Assembly (NCBI GenBank): GCA_016210055.1
Contig: JACQUZ010000167.1
Span: forward strand, 1-64,000
DNA length: 64,000 bases
Source: Deltaproteobacteria bacterium
Lineage (GTDB): Bacteria; Myxococcota_A; Polyangia; Haliangiales; SHYZ01
Direction of reading: 5' to 3'
Under the pieces are notes generated by a model. The model saw only the letters and a list, made by a program, of their open reading frames with translations. It searched no databases and had not been told where the DNA came from. The translations under genes were made by a program, and so were the position numbers. Shown here piece after piece: positions 17,838 to 26,028 of the stretch. The number at the start of each line of letters is the position of its first letter. The first letter of the stretch is position 1.

Positions 17838-18995
17838 ATGTCTAATCTCACTCTAGAATTCCTTCAGAAGCTCCCCAAGACCGACCTCCACTGCCACCTC
17901 GATGGGAGCTTGCGCCTTAGCACCATCCTCGCGCTCGCAGAGGAGCAAAAGGTCAAGCTCCCAGCTCACGATGAAGACCGGCTGTTCAAGCTGATCTACC
18001 CGGGCGAGGAATGCAATTCTCTCGAGGACTACTTGAAGGCATTCGACATTACCCTGGCGGTTCTCCAGAACGAAGAGGCGCTCTTCCGCGCTGCCTTCGA
18101 GCTCGCCGAGGACGCCGCCAAGGAGAACGTGCGCTACATCGAGGTTCGCTACTCGCCGATGCTCCACTCGCGAAATGGCCTGCGCCTCGCCGCAATCGTC
18201 GAGGCCGTTCTGGCGGGGCTCCGCCACGCCAAGCGGAAGTACGGGATCCGATATGGCGTGATCCTGTGCGGTATTCGATCGATCAGCGCCGAGTCGTCCC
18301 TTCGCATGGCGGAGCTGTGCGTCGCGTACAAGAACCGCGGCGTGGTGGGTTTTGACCTGGCAGGCGCGGAATACAACTATCCGGCCAAGGATCACAAGGA
18401 AGCGTTCCAGCTCATCCTCAACAACAACGTGAATTGCACGGCCCACGCTGGCGAGGCTTACGGCCCGGAGTCGATCGCGCAGGCCATCCATTACTGCGGC
18501 GCCCATCGCATCGGCCACGGCACGAGGCTGCGGGAAAACGGCGATCTCTTGAACTACGTGAATGACCACCGTGTCCCCCTGGAGATCTGCCTGTCCTCGA
18601 ACATCCAGACCCGCGCTGCCGAGAGCTTCGTCTCGCACCCGCTTCCGTTCTACTTTTCATATGGGCTGCGGGTCACCATCAACACCGACAACCGGCTCGT
18701 CACCGACACTACGGTGTCGAAGGAGCTGCTCCTCTGTCATCAGCACTACGGGTTCACTCTCGATGACATTAAGGAGATCGTCATCTCTGGATTCAAGAGC
18801 GCGTTTCTCCCCTACCGAGAAAAGGCCGACCTACTCAAGGCCCTAACGAAGGAGCTTGACCAGTTTCAGACGCCCCCCAACGGCCAAGGGCGTGACGCGC
18901 GGGAGCAGAAGCTCGAGCTCGTGGAGGCTGGGTGTGCGACCGCGGCTCCCAACCCACCGCCCTCGCAGGGAGCCTCCCTAGGGCATCACGGTTAG
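17838..18995 (+). CDS. add: Adenosine deaminase family protein
   Basis: The protein has 385 residues. It has the metal-dependent amidohydrolase fold. Zinc ligands are in KTDLHCHLDGS (His18, His20), the catalytic Glu is in CTAHAGEAYG, and later metal/catalytic residues lie in RIGHGTRL and INTDNR. It converts adenosine or deoxyadenosine to inosine in the cytoplasm. A Gln/Ala/Pro-rich tail of about 45 residues after the catalytic domain looks disordered. Its stop overlaps the 3' end of the convergent lipoprotein gene by 18 bp. Relatives such as adenine deaminase cannot be fully excluded by eye. Confidence 0.93.
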   Translation: MSNLTLEFLQKLPKTDLHCHLDGSLRLSTILALAEEQKVKLPAHDEDRLFKLIYPGEECNSLEDYLKAFDITLAVLQNEEALFRAAFELAEDAAKENVRYIEVRYSPMLHSRNGLRLAAIVEAVLAGLRHAKRKYGIRYGVILCGIRSISAESSLRMAELCVAYKNRGVVGFDLAGAEYNYPAKDHKEAFQLILNNNVNCTAHAGEAYGPESIAQAIHYCGAHRIGHGTRLRENGDLLNYVNDHRVPLEICLSSNIQTRAAESFVSHPLPFYFSYGLRVTINTDNRLVTDTTVSKELLLCHQHYGFTLDDIKEIVISGFKSAFLPYREKADLLKALTKELDQFQTPPNGQGRDAREQKLELVEAGCATAAPNPPPSQGASLGHHG

Positions 18996-19358
18996 CTGCA
19001 CTTGCATTCGGGCCGTCGTGAACAGGCCCGTATCGTCCGAGACGGTCAAGAACACGGTCGCCGGACGCTCTCCCAGGAAACGTACCGTGATCTTCTCGGA
19101 GCGGTCGTCGCCTTTTGCCATCCTGACCTCGTCACCGACGATCTTCCATTCGTAGCCGAGCGGGTTCGCGCCGTCGGGGTCGTCTATGGGATCTGCCGAC
19201 GTGGTGCCGTCCAGGACCAATTCCGTGCGGAAGCCGTCGTGCGCTGGGATCGCACGGGGGCTGATGGTGATGCGAGCGATGGGCGGGTGTCCCGGGGAAG
19301 GCTCGCAGCCCGCTGCGAGGCCAAAGAGGAGGATGGGGAGACCGAAGGACGCGCGCAC
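18978..19358 (-). CDS. Small lipoprotein with a PKD-like beta-sandwich
   Basis: The protein has 126 residues from a GTG at 19358. The N-terminus ends in lipobox LAAGC (about Cys18). The rest is one beta-rich domain with ARITISPRAIPAHDGFRTEL, LGYEWKI and ATVFLTVSDDTGLF, the strand pattern of PKD/Ig-like domains. No enzyme motif. It is probably a surface or periplasmic binding module. Divergent from the ECF sigma gene with only 38 bp between starts; convergent with add. Confidence 0.72.
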   Translation of the reverse strand: MRASFGLPILLFGLAAGCEPSPGHPPIARITISPRAIPAHDGFRTELVLDGTTSADPIDDPDGANPLGYEWKIVGDEVRMAKGDDRSEKITVRFLGERPATVFLTVSDDTGLFTTARMQVQLTVMP

Positions 19359-19396
19359 CGGTCGAAACTATCACGATCGCTCCCAGGTCTGCCCGA

Positions 19397-20221
19397 ATGC
19401 TTGTTTCTCATCGCCGCTTTTCGTATTGTGCCAAGCTGTTGGATCGCATCCGCGAGGTCATACACGCGCACTGGCGGCGCGTGTTTCAGTTTGCGTACCG
19501 GCTCCTCGTGGACCGCGACAGCGCGACATCGATCGTTGAAGAGACGTTTCTCCGCGCGTACCTGGGAAGAAGCAAGATGCCTCCCCCTCAGCGAGTGGAA
19601 CAATGGCTCTTCAGGATCACGGCGCACGTGGTCGCGAGCCGCTATGGCCAAAGCGCTGACGTGTCGTTCGACCTCCTCGATGAGACGCTGCGAAGCGACG
19701 CCACTCGCACCGACGTCGTCCGGTCGCTGACCGGGAATGAAAGGAACTTCCTCCTGTGGGAGCTCAAGCAGGGGTGCATCACCGCGGTGGTCAACTGCTT
19801 GCCCCTCGGGGAGCGTGAGGCTTTCGTGCTCCTTCAGATCATGGGGCTGGCGGAAGAGGACGCGGCCGACACGCTGGGGATCTCCATTGGTGCGTTGAAA
19901 ACGCGTCTCCTGCGCGCCCGCAAGAAGGTCGCTGATTACCTCTCACCGCGTTGCGAGCACGTGGATCCGCGCAATCCGTGCCGGTGCCCGAGTCGGCTGG
20001 GAATCGCGATTAGCAAGGGCTTTCTCCCAAGTCCGTCTTCATCCGCGGTGAAGCTCCGCCCTGAATTTCCACAGTACTTTCAGTCGACTGAGACCGCTCG
20101 GCGTCGGGACGCCATGGTGATGATTCAGTCGTTGCCCGAGCCCGATCTGCCCGACGATTTCCCAGACAGGCTCTTTCGCCTGCTAGACACCGGTGCGTGG
20201 GATCGAGTCAAGAACGCTTAG
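19397..20221 (+). CDS. ECF sigma factor with a C-terminal Cys/His motif
   Basis: The protein has 274 residues. Region sigma2 is at about 15-85 (HAHWRRVFQFAYRLLVDRDS, VEETFLRAYLG). Region sigma4 is at about 125-182 (LPLGEREAFVLLQIMGLAEE, then DAADTLGISIGALKTRLLRARKKV). Directly after sigma4 comes CEHVDPRNPCRC (Cys186, His188, Cys195, Cys197), a CxHx6CxC cluster that could bind a metal, followed by about 75 extra residues. ECF factors with Cys-rich tails such as CorE sense metals through them; this tail differs in detail. No anti-sigma gene is adjacent. Its 3' end overlaps the next gene by 29 bp. Confidence 0.88.
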   Translation: MLVSHRRFSYCAKLLDRIREVIHAHWRRVFQFAYRLLVDRDSATSIVEETFLRAYLGRSKMPPPQRVEQWLFRITAHVVASRYGQSADVSFDLLDETLRSDATRTDVVRSLTGNERNFLLWELKQGCITAVVNCLPLGEREAFVLLQIMGLAEEDAADTLGISIGALKTRLLRARKKVADYLSPRCEHVDPRNPCRCPSRLGIAISKGFLPSPSSSAVKLRPEFPQYFQSTETARRRDAMVMIQSLPEPDLPDDFPDRLFRLLDTGAWDRVKNA

Positions 20222-21389
20222 GGCGAGGGTCGTTGGTGCGCTCGCTGTGGCGGTGCTCGTTGGCGGCGTGCCCTGTCTCGTCGACGTCGCGTTGCCAGCG
20301 GCCGCAGATCCGTTGTACCAGGCGCCGACCGTAGGCAAGGCGCGGTGGGGAGGGGGCGATGAGGACCTGGCGCTGGTGGGGCTCCTCGCCGAGGCGCGCC
20401 TCTTGGCCGTGCCTCGTGCAAGTGCCCGCGCGTCGTGGCCCGACCGTACCCTTGCCTTGGAGGAGGAGTCCCCCACGCTCGTGGCTGGGCGAATCGGCGT
20501 GGTGGTCGTGGGGCGTTCCATTCCCGCAAGCCTGGTGCTTCGCGCCGACCTCGCCGAGGGGTTGCGTGAGGAGGAGACGGGGTCGAATGCGGGTTGGGCC
20601 GCGACAGTCGATAGCTACCTCGACGACGCGCACCTCGTGGCAACGCCTTGGAGACCGATGCAGGTTGTTGCGGGGCGGTCCCGGGTTACGTGGTCGAAGC
20701 TGCGCCAGTTCGATGAAGTGGACCTGCCGCTCGGTTCCGTGCCGTTCGTCATCGATCGAATCGCTCCAGACCGGCGCTGGGGGATCACCGTGCTGGGTGA
20801 CCTGGGGGCGTTGAGCTATGCTCTCGGGATACACGAGGACATGGACACCCTTGAGCCTCGTTTCGAGGGCGATCCGTCCCGTGGAGGGCAGCTCGTCGTG
20901 TCGGGGCACGTGGAGTCTACGCCCCGTGCTCCCATGATGGGGTCCAACCCCCCAGGGAAGATTCCCGGGGCCGTGGGCCCCATGCCGACGCCGACGGCGG
21001 ATCCATGGTACGACGTGGCGCGAGTGTCGGTGGGGCTCGGGAGCATGTGGCGCCAGCGCGAGGACGCAACGGCGCGCCTCGACGTGGCGCTGTCCGCTCA
21101 TGTGAAGTGGCGCCTGCTCGCCATGGTTGCTGAGGTGATCGGCACGAGCGACGGAGGGGAGGGCGAGGTAGGGGGCTACGGGGAGCTGATCGTGACCCCA
21201 ATCGACCGCGTGGCGTTGACTGTCCGTGGAGAGTGGGACGGCGGCATGGGGGAATCCGGGATCTGGGTGGGCACCGGCGGGATCACGTGGCTTGCGACGA
21301 CTGACCGCCGCAACAAGGTGGCCGTGATCGGCACCCTGCGCCGCGACCAGCAGGACAGCATGATGGTCCTCTTCCAGGCAAGTCTCTAA
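20193..21389 (+). CDS. Predicted outer-membrane beta-barrel protein of unknown function
   Basis: The protein has 398 residues from a GTG at 20193 that lies inside the end of the ECF sigma gene, so the two are translationally coupled. A signal peptide (GALAVAVLVGGVPCLVDVALP, cleavage near AAADP) is followed by alternating hydrophobic/polar strands ending in aromatic or Leu residues (WGITVLGDLGALSYALG, VARVSVGLGSMW, VALTVRGEWDG), as in a porin-like barrel. The C-terminus is MMVLFQASL, not the canonical Phe. No named family recognised. A strong terminator follows directly. Confidence 0.7.
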   Translation: MRGIESRTLRARVVGALAVAVLVGGVPCLVDVALPAAADPLYQAPTVGKARWGGGDEDLALVGLLAEARLLAVPRASARASWPDRTLALEEESPTLVAGRIGVVVVGRSIPASLVLRADLAEGLREEETGSNAGWAATVDSYLDDAHLVATPWRPMQVVAGRSRVTWSKLRQFDEVDLPLGSVPFVIDRIAPDRRWGITVLGDLGALSYALGIHEDMDTLEPRFEGDPSRGGQLVVSGHVESTPRAPMMGSNPPGKIPGAVGPMPTPTADPWYDVARVSVGLGSMWRQREDATARLDVALSAHVKWRLLAMVAEVIGTSDGGEGEVGGYGELIVTPIDRVALTVRGEWDGGMGESGIWVGTGGITWLATTDRRNKVAVIGTLRRDQQDSMMVLFQASL

Positions 21390-21422
21390 ACAGCCTCACC
21401 TGGCCCATGTGAGGCTGTTTAG
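21386..21422. terminator. Bidirectional rho-independent terminator
   Basis: A perfect inverted repeat, CTAAACAGCCTCAC / GTGAGGCTGTTTAG, has 14-bp arms and a 9-base loop. It begins in the stop codon of the outer-membrane protein gene. The A-run on the left and T-run on the right let it end both that gene and the minus-strand transsulfuration operon, whose last stop is at 21442. Confidence 0.85.
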
Positions 21423-21441
21423 CTAGCGGATCGTTGTAGTG

Positions 21442-22632
21442 CTAGGCGCGGAATGCCTGGGCTAGGTCGGCGATCAAGTCGCCGACATCCTCGATGCCGA
21501 CGCTGATCCGGATCAGGCTATCGGCGATGCCCAGGCGGGCGCGGACGTCAGGCGGAAGCGACGCATGGGTCATGATCGCCGGATGCTCGATCAGCGACTC
21601 CACGCCACCCAGCGATTCGGCGCAGGTGAACACCCGGCAGGCCTTGAGGAACCGCCGGGCCCGCTCGAGGTCGCCGCGCATCACAAAGCTGATCATGCCG
21701 CCGAATCCACGCTGCTGCTTCCTGGCGAGCGCGTGCTGCGGATGGGTTTCCAGGCCGGGATAGAGCACCCGTTCTACGTCGGGCTGGGTGACAAGCCACT
21801 CCACGACTCGCCGTGCGTTCTCCTCGTGGCGTTGCATGCGCACGTGCAGCGTCTTCGTGCCTCGGAGCACGAGGAACGAGTCCATCGGCGACGGCACGGC
21901 GCCGACCGCGTTTTGGAGGAACTTCAGGCGCTCGTGGAGCCCTGGATCGCTCGTCAGGAGGACACCACCGACGACGTCCGAGTGACCGTTCAGGTACTTC
22001 GTCGTCGAGTGCACGACCATGTCGGCGCCGAGCTCGAGCGGTCGCTGCAGGTACGGCGTCATGAAGGTGTTGTCCACCACGACGATCGGCGCTTGCCGGC
22101 CCGCCTTCTTCGCGGCGTCCCGAACGGCGGCGCTCACGCCCTCGATGTCACACAGCTTGAGCATCGGGTTCGTCGGCGTTTCGATCCAAAGGAGCTTCGT
22201 GCTCGGCCGAAGCGCAGCCGCAAATGCGGCAGGGCCGAGCGCCGGGTCGATGTACGTGAAGTCCAGCCCCATCTGGCGGAAAACCCGCTCAAACAGGCGA
22301 TAGGTGCCTCCATAAAGGTCATCGGCCGCAATGACGTGGTCACCGGCCGAAAGGAGGTGGAGCACGGTGGCAGCGGTGGCGCACCCCGACGCAAAGGCAA
22401 GTCCATGCTTGGCCCCTTCGAGGGCCGCGATGTTCGCCTCGAGGGCGAACCGCGTCAGGTTGTGCGTGCGCGAGTACTCGTACCCCTTGTGCTCACCAGG
22501 ACCCGCTTGGGCGTAAGTCGACGTGAAATACACCGGGGTCATGACCGCACCCGTCGTGGGATCAGGAACCTGCCCGGCATGGATCGCCAGGGTGCCGAAT
22601 CCCTGCTTCGGCGTGTCGCCACCCGTACCCAT
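21442..22632 (-). CDS. Cystathionine gamma-lyase/gamma-synthase family PLP enzyme
   Basis: The protein has 396 residues of the Cys/Met metabolism PLP family. Substrate and cofactor motifs: YEYSRTHNLTRFALE, SGCATAATVLHLLS, DDLYGGTYRLFE, and the PLP lysine in VVHSTTKYLNGHSDVVGG (about K212). Overlap with cystathionine beta-synthase (TAATG) argues for cystathionine gamma-lyase, giving the reverse transsulfuration route from homocysteine to cysteine. Cystathionine gamma-synthase cannot be excluded from sequence alone. Last gene of its operon, ended by the terminator at 21386-21422. Confidence 0.92.
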   Translation of the reverse strand: MGTGGDTPKQGFGTLAIHAGQVPDPTTGAVMTPVYFTSTYAQAGPGEHKGYEYSRTHNLTRFALEANIAALEGAKHGLAFASGCATAATVLHLLSAGDHVIAADDLYGGTYRLFERVFRQMGLDFTYIDPALGPAAFAAALRPSTKLLWIETPTNPMLKLCDIEGVSAAVRDAAKKAGRQAPIVVVDNTFMTPYLQRPLELGADMVVHSTTKYLNGHSDVVGGVLLTSDPGLHERLKFLQNAVGAVPSPMDSFLVLRGTKTLHVRMQRHEENARRVVEWLVTQPDVERVLYPGLETHPQHALARKQQRGFGGMISFVMRGDLERARRFLKACRVFTCAESLGGVESLIEHPAIMTHASLPPDVRARLGIADSLIRISVGIEDVGDLIADLAQAFRA

Positions 22633-24011
22633 TACGCCACCCTCCGCTCGGCCAAGTACTCAATGAAGTCAATCTTGGTGATGATTCCGGCGAGGGTATC
22701 TCCCTCTTGCACGACGACGAGCTTGGCGTCGTTGAAGATGTTCTTGAGCAGCACGACCCGGGTCGCCGGCGTGACCGTTGCGTAGTCGCTCTCCACCAGA
22801 CCGTCGATGACGCCGTCGAGCCTGCCTTCTGCGGCGACCAGGTGGTTCAGGAGATCGAGCTCCGCCAAGAGCCCCACGATGCGGCCCTTGTCGAGCACTG
22901 GCACTTGCGAGATGCCGTGTTCCTTCATGAGGCCAATCACGGAGCGAATCGAATCCCCGCGGCTTGCCGTAATGACGCGCCGGTGTTTCTGCTTGCGCAA
23001 GACGTCTGCGACGGTCCCGAGAGGATCCGGCTCATCCAGGAAGCCGTTCTGCCGCATCCAGTCGTCGCTGAAGATCTTGGACAGGTACTTGGATGCTCCG
23101 TCGGGAAGCAGGACGAGGATGTTCTCCTTCTTATCCGTCTTCTCGGCGTACTTGATGGCTCCTGCCACCGCCGCGCCGCTCGATCCTCCGCAGAAGATCC
23201 CTTCGTCGCGGGTCAGGCGCCGCGTCATCAAGAAGCACTCCTTGTCGTCCACGCGCACGATCTCGTCGAGGATCTTGAGATTCATCGTGGACGGCAGGAA
23301 GTCCTCCCCAATGCCCTCGACATAGTAGCTGAACGGCTTGGTTAGCCGTCCCGTCTTCACGTATTCGTAATAGAGCGATCCAATGGGATCCACGCCGACG
23401 ATCTTGAAGCCGGGCTTTCGCTCCCTGAAGTACTTGCCGCAACCGCTGATGGTGCCGCCGGTCCCCATGCCTGCCGCGAAAACATCGATTTCGCCCCCTG
23501 TCTGTTCCCAGATCTCGGGGGCCGTGGACACGTAATGGGCGTCGGGGTTGGCCGAGTTGTGATACTGATTCGCATAGAAGGCGCCCGGCGTTTCTTCGAC
23601 AATGCGGCGCGACACGCAGTAATACGACCGCGGGTCTTCAGGTTCGACCGCCGTTGGGCAAATGACGACCTTGGCGCCGAATGCCTTGAGCGAGGCGATC
23701 TTTTCCTGGGACATCTTGTCAGGCATCACGAAGATGCACTGGTAGCCACGCACCGCGGCGACCATCGCCAGGCCCATGCCCGTGTTGCCGCTGGTGGCCT
23801 CGACGATGGTGCCGCCGGGCCGCAGGAGACCCCGGCGCTCAGCGTCGGCAACGATGTTCATGGCCACCCGATCCTTCATGGAGCCTGCCGGGTTCAAGTA
23901 CTCGCATTTCACGAAGATGTCGGCCTTCACGTGCCGCGCGACCTTTTGTAGCTTGACGATCGGGGTGCGTCCGACGGCCTCCAGGATGTTCGGGACGGCG
24001 CCTTTCATCAT
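22632..24011 (-). CDS. cbs: Cystathionine beta-synthase with a CBS-domain pair
   Basis: The protein has 459 residues. The PLP fold-type II domain (1-330) has the cofactor lysine in NPAGSMKDRVA (about K46), the substrate loop EATSGNTGMGLA and the phosphate loop GMGTGGTISG. Two CBS motifs follow (about 335-455: VITASRGDSIRSVIGLMKEH, DYATVTPATRVVLLKNIFND), the usual S-adenosylmethionine/energy-sensing module of CBS enzymes. It condenses serine and homocysteine. The stop shares a base with the next start (TAATG). It follows the YbjN-like gene by one base. Confidence 0.95.
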   Translation of the reverse strand: MMKGAVPNILEAVGRTPIVKLQKVARHVKADIFVKCEYLNPAGSMKDRVAMNIVADAERRGLLRPGGTIVEATSGNTGMGLAMVAAVRGYQCIFVMPDKMSQEKIASLKAFGAKVVICPTAVEPEDPRSYYCVSRRIVEETPGAFYANQYHNSANPDAHYVSTAPEIWEQTGGEIDVFAAGMGTGGTISGCGKYFRERKPGFKIVGVDPIGSLYYEYVKTGRLTKPFSYYVEGIGEDFLPSTMNLKILDEIVRVDDKECFLMTRRLTRDEGIFCGGSSGAAVAGAIKYAEKTDKKENILVLLPDGASKYLSKIFSDDWMRQNGFLDEPDPLGTVADVLRKQKHRRVITASRGDSIRSVIGLMKEHGISQVPVLDKGRIVGLLAELDLLNHLVAAEGRLDGVIDGLVESDYATVTPATRVVLLKNIFNDAKLVVVQEGDTLAGIITKIDFIEYLAERRVA

Positions 24012-24012
24012 G

Positions 24013-24507
24013 TCAGTTCTCTCCCTCGAAGAGGAATTGCTTCCGGTTGTTCAGGAGGATCCTCTCGAGGGCAGCTTCTTCGAGGAGGTCCTTCATGGTT
24101 TGGCCGCCGTATTTTTGGCGAATCCTGTCGTCGTAGTCGTCGGCGACGACCGCGACGTCCTTGACCGTCGCGAGGAGCTCCTCACGATTCAGCGTTTCAC
24201 CGCCGAGGATCGAGTGCAGGAATAGAATGACGTCTCCGTCTGGCTCGTAGGCAAAAGCGCCAAAGCGGAGGTGCGCGTTCAGCTCGAGGAGCTTCTTCGC
24301 GAGCTCGGGATCGAGCTTGACACCCTTGACGAGCTGCGCCACGCAGCAGACGAGCGCGCGGTCTGGACCCCAGCTAACGATGTTGATCATGACGTAGGTG
24401 GAACCCTGACGAACAACGTACAGGGAGTCATCGATCTTGCGGTAGGCGGGGTTGTCCTTGAGCGTCTGCTCGATGAGCTTCGCGGTGGCGATTTCAGCGG
24501 CGTTCAT
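24013..24507 (-). CDS. YbjN-like (type III secretion chaperone-fold) protein
   Basis: The protein has 164 residues with no signal peptide. The pattern YVVRQGSTYVMINIVSW ... DPELAKKLLELNAHLRFGAF ... DVILFLHSILGGETLNREEL matches YbjN-domain proteins, small alpha/beta regulators or chaperones with a type III secretion chaperone-like fold. Role not known. It heads the cbs operon with one base to the next gene and has an exceptionally strong ribosome-binding site. Confidence 0.75.
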   Translation of the reverse strand: MNAAEIATAKLIEQTLKDNPAYRKIDDSLYVVRQGSTYVMINIVSWGPDRALVCCVAQLVKGVKLDPELAKKLLELNAHLRFGAFAYEPDGDVILFLHSILGGETLNREELLATVKDVAVVADDYDDRIRQKYGGQTMKDLLEEAALERILLNNRKQFLFEGEN

Positions 24508-24512
24508 CGTCC

Positions 24513-24522
24513 ATCACCTCCT
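24513..24522 (-). promoter_or_regulatory. Very strong ribosome-binding site
   Basis: On the minus strand AGGAGGTGAT pairs over ten bases with the 16S rRNA 3' tail, five bases before the ATG of the YbjN-like gene. It is the longest Shine-Dalgarno match I noticed in the window and implies high translation of this operon's first gene. Confidence 0.8.
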
Positions 24523-24741
24523 GCCATGCGGCGCGCGTCAATTACCATGCGCGGTGGGGGCGGGGCAAGACGGGAATAATTTCCGGGAATCGTGCCCGCA
24601 ACAAGGTACACCAACTGCACCCGACTGCGCGGGTCGCGTCGCCTGGCTTCCATGACGCGGATGGTCATGAGCTCGTGACCTTAGTCACTCGGCTGGCTGG
24701 CGCAGCTCGTGGGCTTCCTGCCTCGGCTGTTATACTCCAGG

Positions 24742-26016
24742 ATGGTGCCTTCCCGCCCAACCAGGTCCCTCCCGCTATTGCTCCTCCTAGGGGTTTTGGG
24801 CTGTGGACCCGACGATGACGGCTTTCATTACGAAGGCACGCCGGGCACCGCGACGCAGGCGAGCTACAGCGGATCCGTCCCTCAGGTCATGCTGCGCATC
24901 AATGAGGTCCATGAGGGCGCTTTCATCGTCGACACGGGCTCACCCGTCACGCTTCTGGACAAGAGCACCTTTGCCGGGTTCTCCGACGGAATCCACGAGG
25001 TGACGGTGCAGGGATTTGGCCTCGTGTTTCCCAGCACCAAGGTGCTGGCGCTCGACATCTTCGCCGCGGACGGAGGTGCTGGCGCTTACGGCCTCTTGGG
25101 GGGGGACATCCTGCGCCATTTTGCGCTTTCCCTGGATTACAAGCAGGGGAAGGCTTGGTTGTCCGACCCGCTCGACCCGGCTGCCGTCTATTCCCCCGCA
25201 GAAGCAGAACTGCCCGCCGGGGTGCCGGTGGAGATTCGCGGCGGAGGTCTTTCTCGCGCCTGTCTACCACCCAAGGATTGTGGTGTCATTCGTCTGGCCC
25301 CCACCCGGGTGCTCTTGACGGCTACGTTCGAGGGCCTCCAGCCCGTGACCGTGCTGGTCGATACGGGGGCCAGCGCGGTCGTCCTCTCCTCTTCATTTTT
25401 CGAGACGCTTTCAGCGCGTACCCCGGGCAGGCCAACGCTTGCTGGGATTACCGTCGAGGGCGTCGCTGGGCCGCTGAACGCCCTGTGGTCCCGAACGTAT
25501 CGGATTCGCCTGGGCAGTGAGGGCGATGCGGTGTCGCTCGACGACGTACCCGTGCTCGTACTCCCGGGGAGCGGTCTCTTAGGCAACCTATCCGACGAGG
25601 TCGGTCGCCAAGTGCACGCGCTGATTGGCGGCACGGTCCTTCGGCACTTCATCACCACGGTGGATTACCTAGAGGGTGCGCTTCGCCTGGGCCGCTACAA
25701 GAACCCGTCGCACGTTCCTGCCCAGGAGTTCGTTGGCGTGGGGTTCGAGATGCATCCGCGAGGGACCGATTGGGTGATCGTGAGCGTTTACCCCGGTACC
25801 GACGCGGCGGCCGAGGGACTAGCCACCGGAGATCTCGTGCTCGACGTGGGATCGACATCCATTACCGGTCAGCCACCGGATGTAGTCAAAGGGCTCATGG
25901 ACGATTACGGCCTCGGTCAGGACGTGCCGCTCGGCATTTCCCGCGGCGGCAGTCCCGTCGAGAAGAAAATGGTCCGCGTGGAGGACTTGCTCCCGTCCTT
26001 CCCGCCACCCCCTTAG
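24742..26016 (+). CDS. Lipoprotein with two retropepsin-like aspartic protease domains and a PDZ domain
   Basis: The protein has 424 residues from the ATG at 24742. The signal ends in lipobox GVLGC (Cys21). Two pepsin-like halves each carry the catalytic triad motif: FIVDTGSPVTLL (Asp64) and VLVDTGASAVVL (Asp207), each followed by a hydrophobic-GG motif (LLGGDILRHFALSLDY; LIGGTVLRHFITTVDY). A PDZ domain (about 330-410: WVIVSVYPGTDAAAEGLATG, DLVLDVGSTSI) follows. Retropepsins usually dimerise; here two copies in one chain could pair. The enzyme would act in the periplasm or at the surface. Followed after 12 bp by the Omp85-type gene. Confidence 0.85.
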   Translation: MVPSRPTRSLPLLLLLGVLGCGPDDDGFHYEGTPGTATQASYSGSVPQVMLRINEVHEGAFIVDTGSPVTLLDKSTFAGFSDGIHEVTVQGFGLVFPSTKVLALDIFAADGGAGAYGLLGGDILRHFALSLDYKQGKAWLSDPLDPAAVYSPAEAELPAGVPVEIRGGGLSRACLPPKDCGVIRLAPTRVLLTATFEGLQPVTVLVDTGASAVVLSSSFFETLSARTPGRPTLAGITVEGVAGPLNALWSRTYRIRLGSEGDAVSLDDVPVLVLPGSGLLGNLSDEVGRQVHALIGGTVLRHFITTVDYLEGALRLGRYKNPSHVPAQEFVGVGFEMHPRGTDWVIVSVYPGTDAAAEGLATGDLVLDVGSTSITGQPPDVVKGLMDDYGLGQDVPLGISRGGSPVEKKMVRVEDLLPSFPPPP

Positions 26017-26028
26017 AAGGGAGACGGC

